DNA of 64,000 nucleotides from NCBI GenBank assembly GCA_023213395.1, contig CM041465.1, positions 10,044,001-10,108,000 on the forward strand, read 5' to 3'. The position numbers were made by a program, and so were the translations under genes. Shown here in pieces: positions 56,766 to 64,000 of the stretch. Source of the DNA: Cycas panzhihuaensis. Taxonomy: Eukaryota; Cycadophyta. The notes under the pieces were generated by a model. The model saw only the letters and a program-made list of their open reading frames with translations. It ran no database searches and was not told the origin of the DNA. Position 1 is the stretch's first letter. Each line of letters opens with the position of its first letter.

Positions 56766-57815
56766 TGATCCCAAAAGAGATTAGTTGGTGAAGAAGTCAA
56801 TTATCAACCTTTTCTCCTTGAGATCCTTGGAGTTAGTATAGAAAGCTCAATAACATCAAAATAATAATGAGCTTATGAAAGGAAATTCTACACTAAATCA
56901 TTTATTCTTGACATTGATTCAAAAGTATGAGGATTAGTACTTTTATTAAACTATGAAAATCTCCATTTAATAGTGGAGAAATCAACTAGCAAAAGAATGG
57001 TAAAATTACAAGGAATAAATGATACAATTATACCATAAGGGGGACTCCAACCCTCCAAATGCCTCTCCAAGGATGCTTCCCAATTCAAGTCTCCAAGAAC
57101 CACCTCTCCAACCTATATTAGGGCTCAATTTATATAAATAAACCAAAATTGCATGTTTAACAAGTGGCAATCATGCAAGTATAACCACTAACCACCAGAA
57201 TGCATGTTGTCCAAGTGGCCTTCATGTAATTCTTAAAACGTTTCAGCTTGTAATAGATCTTAACATACTCCAATTTGTCTCAAATTTGGTACACATATAG
57301 GAACATATGTCCCCTCATCTTTCTCAAACTTTTAGCTCATTTGGATGTCATTTGACTACATTTGGATTCATTTAATAATAATATGTATTTGCTATTTTTC
57401 TGCTATCCAAGTGGCCTTCATGTAATTCTTAAACATTATAGCTTATAACTAACCTTAACAGGCTCCAATTCAACTCAAATTTGGTACACATATAGGAACA
57501 TATGTATCCTCTACTTCCTCAAAATTTTAGCTCATTTGGATGTCATTTGGCTATATTTCTATTCATATAATTACAATATATATTTTCTATTTTTCTGCTA
57601 GTTGTGGGATTAATTTTATGCAAAAACAAGGCTTGAACTCTAATCAAATGATATTTTCTGAACCCCACCTTTTGTACACATCTAGTGGGATGTGTCTTCT
57701 CCCTTTACACAAAATTTTATATAATTTTGATACCATTTGGACATATCTCTTTCAGTTATACAAATGCCTATAATTTTTTGTATCTTGTAAACATATGGTA
57801 GATCCTCCTAGATCA
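56766..57815 (-). repeat. 3' LTR of Ty3/gypsy element D
   Basis: About 1050 bp, plus-strand start TGATCCC and end TAGATCA, giving a 5-bp inverted repeat TGATC/GATCA. The start is adjacent to the break in A 3' UTR. The purine tract GGAATGGGGAGCCA (minus strand) lies at the other edge. TTTATATAAAT near 57128-57138 reads as a TATA box on the minus strand. Boundaries are inferred from one copy. Confidence 0.65.
57211..57600 (+). repeat. 196-bp tandem repeat in LTR of D
   Basis: CCAAGTGGCCTTCATGTAAT starts at 57211 and 57407, an exact 196-bp offset. Shared blocks include CAAATTTGGTACACATATAG and CTCATTTGGATGTCATTTG. A degraded third unit continues to about 57760. Confidence 0.85.
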
Positions 57816-58046
57816 TGGCTCCCCATTCCTTGGAAAATAGCCAACTCCTGTTTGGCTTAGAATTGGAGATGGGGGAAGTGTTATTCTCCTTGTTGCCTAC
57901 TAAACCACTTAGCCTTACTAGGTAATTGCCTTGCTACTCCAATCCTGAAAGATTCATGTGTCTTATGTCTTGTTTTGGTAGATTTTCTCTTCCTTGAGAG
58001 GCTCCTCACTTTCCAAATACAAATAATCAACTGAAGGTAAAGTGAA
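57816..58046 (-). other. 3' untranslated region and purine tract of D
   Basis: Minus-strand reading is broken after the integrase end. AAGGAATGGGGAGCCA next to the LTR is the candidate polypurine tract. Confidence 0.6.
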
Positions 58047-58790
58047 CTAGTCCTGTTCCTCATCTAGCATGGAGGGATCAAAGAGTTTTAAGTATTCAAC
58101 ATTTACTACTAAATATATTTGCATATAAGGTGGAAGATTAAGTTGTAAAGCATTGCCACCTACTTTTCTCAAAATCTTGAATGGTCCATACCTTATAGGT
58201 TTGAGTTTCTTGCCTTCTCCTTTTAACCTCTCCTTGCTCAAGTATAACCATACTAAATCTCCTTCTTGAAAAGTACACTCTTGCCTATGCTTATCATGTC
58301 TTTCCTTATACTTTTGTTGAGTCCTTATAAGTTGATCATGTACTTCTTTATAGACTCTATGGATCTTCTCCAAGTATCTTAAAGCCTTGTCATGCTCCTC
58401 CTTCTCTTTGACGGATCCTTCCTTAGCTTACATGGAAAACTCTAAGTCAAATGGACTTTGAGGTAAGTATCCTAAACAAACTTTAAAAGGTGCTTTAGAG
58501 TGTGATGCATGCATTGCTCTATTAAAAGTAAATTGTAGAAAAGCCAATGATTCATCCCAAGTCTTTGGATGCTTGGAATTGTATCCCCTCAATAGATGTA
58601 CCAAAGTTCTGTTCACTACTTCAGTTTGTCCATCTGTTTGAGGATGGAAACTTCTACTCCTCTTTAATTTGGTATCCATCATCCCCCATAGTGACTTCCA
58701 AAATGATGAAAGGAATCGAGTGTCCCAATGTGAAATGATGGAAGAAGGTAAGCCAAAATTCTTCCATACATGCTCGAAGAATAATTCAGT
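58047..58790 (-). pseudogene. Ty3/gypsy integrase, core and C-terminal part (element D)
   Basis: The minus-strand reading starts TTELFFEHVWKNFGLPSSII. In the next block the catalytic Asp is His (SHWDTRFLSSFW). SFHPQTDGQTEVVNRTLVHL keeps the third catalytic residue (Glu). NRAMHASHSKAPFKVCLGYL continues to a TAA near 58427. A frame of 108 codons (58373-58047) has the tail EGDLVWLYLSKERLKGEGKK, YGPFKILRKVGGNALQLNLP, NVEYLKLFDPSML. The N-terminal zinc-binding and first-Asp parts are missing because Copia E interrupts it. Confidence 0.88.
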
Positions 58791-58905
58791 TGTGATGGAG
58801 CCGGAGGAGCAGAGCAGGACATCACGAGACTTTCATCTTGAGTATAACGACGATTTCCGAAAGAGTGGCGATGTTAATAAAACACCAGGGAGGTATTCCC
58901 AGCCC

Positions 58906-58912
58906 TTATATA
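58906..58912 (-). promoter_or_regulatory. TATA box in LTR of E
   Basis: TATATAA on the minus strand, followed downstream by AGGGCTGGGAATACC. CACGTG lies about 95 bp upstream. Confidence 0.6.
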
Positions 58913-59004
58913 GAGAATTCAGGGAGGCGTAAGCGCCATCACCCTACCGCACAACAAATAAGGTTAGTTTGAAAAATATAAAAATAAATACAGAATACGC
59001 ACTC

Positions 59005-59014
59005 CTCACGTGAG
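59005..59014. promoter_or_regulatory. G-box palindrome CTCACGTGAG in LTR of E
   Basis: A 10-bp palindrome with the plant G-box core CACGTG at 59007-59012, upstream of the TATA box. bZIP/bHLH factors bind such cores in plants. Confidence 0.5.
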
Positions 59015-59052
59015 TGGTCGGTCCGGGCTTTACGAATGGTTCAAGGTGCCCT

Positions 59053-59084
59053 AGGGGCCCTCAAAGGTGGCTTTGAGGGGCCCT
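59053..59084. other. Strong hairpin in LTR of E
   Basis: Arms of 14 bp (AGGGGCCCTCAAAG and CTTTGAGGGGCCCT, one mismatch) around GTGG. It lies in the upstream part of the LTR. Confidence 0.8.
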
Positions 59085-59123
59085 AAGCGCTCTAGTGCAT
59101 GAACATTAGGATTATTCCCAACA

Positions 59124-59136
59124 TTCTCCCCCATAA
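59124..59136 (-). other. Polypurine tract of element E
   Basis: TTATGGGGGAGAA on the minus strand immediately before the LTR. Confidence 0.85.
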
Positions 59137-59139
59137 GCC

Positions 59140-59770
59140 CAATGTGTATGACTCCTAAATCATCTCGAACTTTTCAAACTTGATTTTTCCCAAGGCCTTT
59201 GTAAAAATATCCACTGCTTGATCTTCTGCTACAATAAGTCAACTCTATCTGCTCGCTTGTACAAGTTCCCGAATAAAGTGGTATTGAGTTTTAATGCTTT
59301 GTTTGTTCGTGTGGAATCCGTATTTTTGGTCATTTGAATAGCGCTGATTGTCACACCAAATTTTAGTGGGCCTTGCTTTAATTTGAAAATCTTGTAAGAG
59401 TCTTCTTAACCGGATTGATTCACGTGCTCCTAACATCGCGCTTTATATTCTCGCTTCTGTGGATAAGGAAATGGTATTTTGTTTCTTTGTACTCCAAGCC
59501 ATCTGCGGTGATCCCATACTAAATGCATAACCGTAAGTAGATTTTCTATCATCAATATCACCAAATCAATCTGAATCTGTGTAACCCGTTAACTGAAACT
59601 CGGATGTAGGTTTGTAGTATAGTCCAAAATCTGAAGTCCCTTTAAGGTATCTGAGGATTCTTTTAGCAGCTTGCCAATGGGATGTCTTTGGATCCTCAGA
59701 TAAATCTAGATACAACACTTACGTAATATGTTATATCAGGTCGAGTAGAGGTTAAATAAGGTAGGCTACC
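59140..59770 (-). pseudogene. Copia RNase H and polyprotein end (element E)
   Basis: Minus-strand reading RILRYLKGTSDFGLYYKP, GYTDSD (near 59570-59590, first RNase H Asp kept), KSTYGYAFSMGSPQMAWSTK, then 59436-59245 (LGARESIRLRRLLQDFQIKA, IWCDNQ, QYHFIRELVQ) and DQAVDIFTKALGKIKFEKF at about 59215. A few stops, for example after TDSD and after the VQASR segment. Typical Copia end. Confidence 0.82.
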
Positions 59771-60850
59771 AATCAATTATCTATAGTGAGTGGGATCAAC
59801 TGAGGTTGAGTCATCTGTCTTAGAGAGTTTAATTCCAATTCTACCGGTATTGATAATGGTTTACAGCTTGTCATATTAAATCTTTGTAGAAGGTCTAATA
59901 TATATTTACGTTGAGAGATAAATATTCCTTGTTTATCTTGCCACACTTCCAATCCTAGGAAGTAGTGCATAAGACCTAAGTCGGTCATTTCGAATTCCTT
60001 ACACATAGCTTCTTTAAATTGATTTAAAATTGGGAGTCATTTCAGATAAATTAAATCATCTACGTAAAGTCCTACGATCAATATCGAATCTCCTTTAATT
60101 TTAGTGTATAGGTTTGGATCTGCTTGAGATCTTTCAAACCCTTGATCTTTAAGATATGTGTCTATACAGGAATACCAAGCCCTAGGTGCTTGTTTTAGAC
60201 CATATAATGCTTTCTTCAACTTATACACCTTGTTTTCTTCCCCCCTGACTTCAAAACCGAGGGGTTGAGAGACATAGATATCTTCTTGGATATAACCATT
60301 TAAAAAGCACTTTTACGTCCATTTGATAAACAAAGCCAACCCATTTGAGCAGCCTAAACTTATTATCATGCGAACCGATTCCATTCTAGCAATCGGGTAA
60401 ATGTTTCAGTATAGTCTATGCCTTCTCTTTGGGCATATCCTTTGGCAACTAAACGAGCTTTATATTTATCAATTGATCCATCAGAGTGGAACTTAGTCTT
60501 ATAAACCCATTTGGTTCCAATGGCTTTCTTCCTTGGTGGTAAGTCTACAAGTTCCCAAGTATCATTTTTAACGATAGATTTATATTCCTCTTGCATGGCT
60601 TTTTGCCAGCACTCATGTTGATTAGCCTCATTAAAAGTTTGAGGCTCATGACTTTCAAGTAACTTACTCATTAGAGCAAAGTTAACTTTGTGTGAACGTG
60701 TAGATCTTCGATTGTTATCTAATATATTTCCTAAGTCATGATTGCGTTGAACCCATTTGGGTAGGGGTAGTAATGGTGGTTGAGGTGATGTTGTTTCCCT
60801 AGTAGTTTCCGGAGAGTTTCTCCACATAGGGGGCACATATTTGGATGTAT
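59771..60850 (-). pseudogene. Copia reverse transcriptase (element E)
   Basis: The frame 60836-60366 has a Pro-rich linker, the block EANQHECWQKAMQEEYKSIV, then KNDTWELVDLPP, WVYKTKFHSDGSIDKYKARL and GIDYTETFT. A 1-2 bp indel near 60405 and another near 60310 (in the VYQMDVK region) shift the frame. 60228-60037 carries [20 protein letters not shown] and YVDDLIYL with both metal-binding Asp codons intact. 60006-59773 has MTDLGLMHYFLGLEVWQDKQ. Two frameshifts and few stops: close to intact but dead. Confidence 0.88.
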
Positions 60851-61510
60851 TTGATGCATTGAACTTAATAGTAATGTCCTTTTGTTGTTCGTGATTATTT
60901 TGATAGTAGGTGTCTTCTTGAAATTTGACATCCCTACACAGAATAACTTTTCGGGATTTGGGATCATAAACTTTGTAAGATTTTGATGATTCACTATATC
61001 CAATAAAGATACATTTTACACTATGATCATCTAATTTGGTTCTTCTTTGGTCAGGGATGTGGGTATAGGCTAAACATCCAAATACCTTAAGGTGACGGAT
61101 ACTAGGTTTATAACCTGTCCATGCTTCTTCTGTGTCTTCCTCTAATCGCTTTTGTGGAACATCGATTAAGTAAATAGATCATGTATGGACCTGCCCCAAA
61201 ATTCATTGCCTAAGTTTTTATCTTTAAGCATACAACGTGCCATTTCTACGATAGTTCTGTTTTTCCTTTCAGCTACACCATTTTGTTGTGGGGTGTAGGG
61301 GTTGGTATGTTGTCGCCTAATCCCATGTTGGATACAGTAATCTTTGAAGATATTAGAGGTAAATTCTCCCCCATTATCTGATCTTAAGGAGAGGATATGA
61401 TATCCACTTTGTCGCTCAACGAAGGTTTTGAAGTCAACAAAGTGGTCGAAAGCATCAGATTTGTATTTGAGAAAAAATACCCAAGTCTTTCTTGTAAAGT
61501 CATCAATAAA
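60851..61510 (-). pseudogene. Copia integrase, truncated at its start (element E)
   Basis: The minus-strand reading begins at RFIDDFTRKTWVFFLKYKS (near 61510), then HFVDFKTFVERQSGYHI, SLRSDNGGEFTSN with the second Asp kept, and NPYTPQQNGVAERKNRTIVE with the catalytic Glu kept. Then come MARCMLKDKNLG, a short broken segment near 61170-61190, and the C-terminal part FIGYSESSKSYKVYDPKSRK. The zinc-binding segment is missing upstream. Sequence before RFIDD does not match Copia and marks the break. Confidence 0.85.
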
Positions 61511-61955
61511 CCTGTGAGTCTACAAGCACTTTACATTATTTTTGAACAAGCATTTGTTTATAAGGCAATACATAAAAGTTGCTCTTAAAAGAAGTTTTTT
61601 TTACATTGAAGATTTATTATTCATTTGAGAAATTGGCATCTGTTTGAAAACTATCTATTCTCAAAAGTTTATTTTTAAATCTTGCATAAGTGAAAAGTTT
61701 TTGAGCATCATTACTTCCTTTTTGATTAAAAGTGTATCAAAGTTCTTCTTCATTATTGGAAAATATCATCCTTCTTGCACTTATAAAAGGAAAATTACAT
61801 TTCTTTTCAAAGGCATCTTATATTTGTTTGAATGACATTATATTTTTTGAAAAAAGCAAAAAGAGTTTTTTTTTGTAAAAGTTTTCATTTCATCTTGATT
61901 ATCTCTTTGTTGTTGTAGATAGGTTTAGTAAAATGATATATCTAATACCTTGTTC
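61511..61955. other. Unassigned segment between E and D
   Basis: About 445 bp, AT-rich, not recognisable as Copia integrase or as Ty3/gypsy RNase H or integrase. Small plus-strand frames here (61397-61588, 61644-61835) have no motif. It may be a remnant of a deletion with filler DNA or of another repeat. Confidence 0.5.
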
Positions 61956-62572
61956 ATGTGTCTTACTTGCTATAATTTACTTTGGGTTTGTAAAAATTGA
62001 AGAGGCTTATGATCAGTATGAACTATAACCTCTTTTCCGAGCAAGTATGACCTCCAATGCTTGCATGCTTGATGGAGTGCAAACATTTCTCGATCATATG
62101 TTGGGTAGTTCTTCACTTAAAGGGAGAAGACTTCCGAATGGTAAGCAATAGGCTTCCCATCTTGAATAAGGATAGCTCCCATCGCATTTCCACTTGCATT
62201 AGCTTCTACTTCAAAAGGCCTTTGCAAATTTGGCATTGCCAAAACTGGTGCTTCACAAATTTTCTTCTTTAAAAGAAGAAAGGCTTCTTCCTCCTTGGAA
62301 CCCAAAGTAAACTTTCTACTAGATTTTCTTAATCCATGTAAAGGTGCTACAACCTGCGAGAAATGAAGAATAAACTTTCTCAAGTATTGACAAGCTCCTA
62401 AAAAACTTCTCACCTCTGTGATGTTTGTTGTCCTAGGCCATTTGAGGATGGCTTGAGTCTTGAGTGGATCAATGCTCAACTTTCCTCCTCCAACCACAAA
62501 GCCTAAGAAGATCAAGTTCTCCTTGCCAAATTTACACTTCTTCATATTAAGCTTCAAATGATGCTTAGCCAT
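61956..62572 (-). pseudogene. Ty3/gypsy RT thumb and RNase H (element D)
   Basis: The frame 62572-62117 reads MAKHHLKLNMKKCKFGKENL, FLGFVVGGGKLSIDPLKT, RSFLGACQYLRKFILHFSQV and PFEVEANASGNAMGAILIQ. Here the first RNase H catalytic Asp is Asn (62198-62200, G-to-A). A TAA at 62117-62119 follows, then NYPTYDREMFALHQAL, then VIVHTDHKPLQFLQTQSKL to about 61960. Reading then becomes unrecognisable. Confidence 0.85.
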
Positions 62573-62857
62573 AGTCTTAAAAACTTCTTCTATGTGCTAC
62601 AAATGTTCCTCCCATGTGTTGCTAAAAATTAAAATGTCATCAAGATAGACAACAACAAAATTATCCAAGTAAGGCCTTAACATTTCATTCATTAGCCTCA
62701 TGAATGTTGTAGGAGAATTACATAATCCGAAAGGCATAACCATCTATTCAAAGAGTCCTTGCTTTGTTTTGAAGGCCGTCTTCCATGTGTCCTCCTCCTT
62801 GACCCTAACTTGGTGATAACTGCTTTTTAAATCCAATTTAGTGAAATAACAAGCATG
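62573..62857 (-). pseudogene. Ty3/gypsy RT palm (element D)
   Basis: The minus-strand reading has [32 protein letters not shown], a stop, [20 protein letters not shown], then [19 protein letters not shown]. The metal-binding YLDD is at 62636-62647 with both Asp codons intact. Three TAG/TAA stops (62855-62857 at the left join, one after FE, one after EEHL) separate it from the frames on either side. It links the 348-codon frame to the thumb/RNase H frame, so the polyprotein is continuous apart from stops. Confidence 0.88.
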
Positions 62858-64000
62858 CTAAATTTGATCAAGCAAATCATCTATGTGAGGCAAAGGGTAG
62901 CGATTTTTAATTGTAATTTTATTCAAAGCACAAAAATCTATACACATTCTCCATCCTCCATCCTTCTTAGGCACCAAGACAATTGGTGACCCACAAGGTG
63001 AACATGAAGGTCTTATGACCCCTTGATCAAGCAACTCCTCAACTTGCCTCTTTATCTTATTATTCTCTATAATGGAGTGCCTATACAAAGCAACATTAGG
63101 TAATGGTGCATCTCCTACAAGAGTGATTTCATACTCTATCTTTCTCTTTGGTGGAAGCCCATCAACATGTTGAAATAGAATATCATACCTTATCTTTAAC
63201 TCCTCAATTTGTTGTATTTGTTTAGGTGATATAAGAAGAGTGTGAGTAGAAGGACCTTCTTCATCTCTTAGCTCTTCTTTTCTCCTTACCATTAAGATGA
63301 TGAATTTACCATATGCATTGATCATCCTTTTTGCTTGAGTAGCTGAAATTAATGCTATCTTATCCAAGTGCTTCTTTGTGGCCTTTATGATAAAGCCCTT
63401 GTTATCCTTCATCAACCGATACTTTCTCTCCCTTCGATAGAAGAGTACATCTCGATCCCACAAGTAGGGACTTCCAAGAACAACATGGCATACATCTAAT
63501 GGCACCACATCACATATTACTTTATCAACAAAATCATTAGTGATGGAAAATTTAAGTGTACATTGCTTTGATATTTGCATTTCCACATCTTTATGGATCC
63601 AACCAAGAGGATATGGGTGAGGGTGAGGAGTAGTTACCAACCTAATGCTCTTTACCAAACTTTCTGAGATCAAATTCTTTTGGCTCCCTGGATCTATAAT
63701 GGCACCAATCATACTATTTCCTACTTGAAGCTTTAAGTGAAATAGTTCCTCCCTTGTAGCATCATCTTCATAATTTGTAAGTAGAGTAACCTTCTCTTCT
63801 TCTCCTTCACTTTGAATCTCCACCTCAGAAAGTAGTGCTTTCCCTTTTTCCTTCTTTCTTAATTCCATATCCTTGATATGCTTTGGCTTTAGTTCTGGAT
63901 GCAACTTCCAACACTTTGCTGTAATATGACCACTAATATCACAATGCTCACAATAGTTAGAACTTTTAACAAAATTAGTTCTTTTCTTCTTTCCTTCTTG
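62858..64000 (-). pseudogene. Ty3/gypsy Gag zinc knuckle, protease and RT fingers (element D)
   Basis: Open from the right edge down to 62858. An intact C-x2-C-x4-H-x4-C zinc knuckle (YCEHC, GH, KC) lies at about 63911-63952. The protease has the active-site loop [11 protein letters not shown] (Asp at 63692-63694, Pro where Ser/Thr is usual) and [17 protein letters not shown] fingers follow: [60 protein letters not shown] and [12 protein letters not shown], then TAG. The longest open frame in the window, at least 380 codons; it starts beyond the window. Few lesions, so D is relatively young. Confidence 0.9.

Larger units (their letters stand above)
58791..59123 (-). repeat. 3' LTR of Copia element E
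   Basis: 333 bp, plus-strand start TGTGATGG and end CCCAACA; on the minus strand it starts TGTTGGGAATAATCC right after a purine tract. CpG-rich. It contains a TATA box, a CACGTG site and a strong hairpin. Confidence 0.85.
58791..61510 (-). mobile_element. Element E: Copia element inserted in D integrase, 5' part missing
   Basis: A 3' LTR (58791-59123), purine tract, then RNase H, RT and most of integrase on the minus strand. Reading stops at about 61510 within the first integrase Asp motif. There is no gag, protease, primer site or 5' LTR. CpG sites are more frequent and stops fewer than in other elements, which suggests a recent insertion followed by a deletion that also removed part of D. 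Confidence 0.85.
56766..64000 (-). mobile_element. Element D: Ty3/gypsy element, runs off right edge
   Basis: Minus-strand order from the right edge: Gag zinc knuckle, protease, RT, RNase H start, then a broken zone and Copia E, then the integrase core and C-terminus, 3' UTR, purine tract and 3' LTR. Frames are long and stops few, so D is younger than F or the A/B/C copies. The 5' LTR and most of gag lie beyond 64000. Confidence 0.88.

Overview
The window looks like nuclear DNA from a land plant with a large, AT-rich, repeat-rich genome. The evidence is plant-type Copia and Ty3/gypsy retrotransposons with initiator-Met-tRNA primer sites, nested insertions, long A/T tracts, and open frames broken mainly by TAA or TAG where Gln or Trp codons stand in relatives. 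That pattern fits cytosine-methylation decay. A gymnosperm is possible, but nothing here proves a clade. I found no intact host gene, rRNA, tRNA or CRISPR array.

Left part (1-26,480, sparse and old). A purine-rich tract with a 35-bp tandem repeat is followed by a heavily decayed plus-strand Ty3/gypsy element (about 835-5,754; gag, protease, RT, RNase H, integrase, 3' LTR). Next come unclassified DNA, one copy (X1) of an unclassified retroelement recognised by an RNase H-like domain (8,385-8,790), and a complete but internally deleted Copia element H (12,877-16,937) with 5-bp target duplications. Several tandem and dispersed repeats follow, including a short phrase containing GGGGYAATCCCC near 22.5-24 kb.

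Middle (26,050-40,985). A second copy of the unclassified element (X2) is split by a 7.6-kb minus-strand Copia element C (26,482-34,094). Reading across the insertion rejoins the X2 RNase H-like domain. Further along X2, element I (35,471-40,498) is inserted and itself carries element J (36,981-39,903, perfect GTAAT target duplication). A 350-bp AT microsatellite sits at 34,675-35,018.

Right part (40,990-64,000): an unfinished nest. Copia G (minus) appears interrupted by Copia B (plus); B is interrupted at 49,621/49,622 by Copia A (plus, same family as B and C). A is interrupted at 56,765/56,766 by a younger Ty3/gypsy element D (minus, running off the right edge), and D is interrupted at 58,790/58,791 by Copia E (minus). 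The missing 3' halves of A and B and the 5' half of G are predicted to lie beyond the window.

These coding regions are those of LTR retrotransposons: Gag makes particles, protease matures the polyprotein, RT/RNase H copies RNA into DNA, and integrase inserts it. All copies here appear inactive, although C, A, D and E keep an RT metal-binding Asp pair. Points worth following are the X element, three stop codons shared by A and C but absent from B at the sites that could be compared, an antisense-strand reading frame partly kept in the leader of the B/A/C family, and a leader repeat that varies in copy number among copies.
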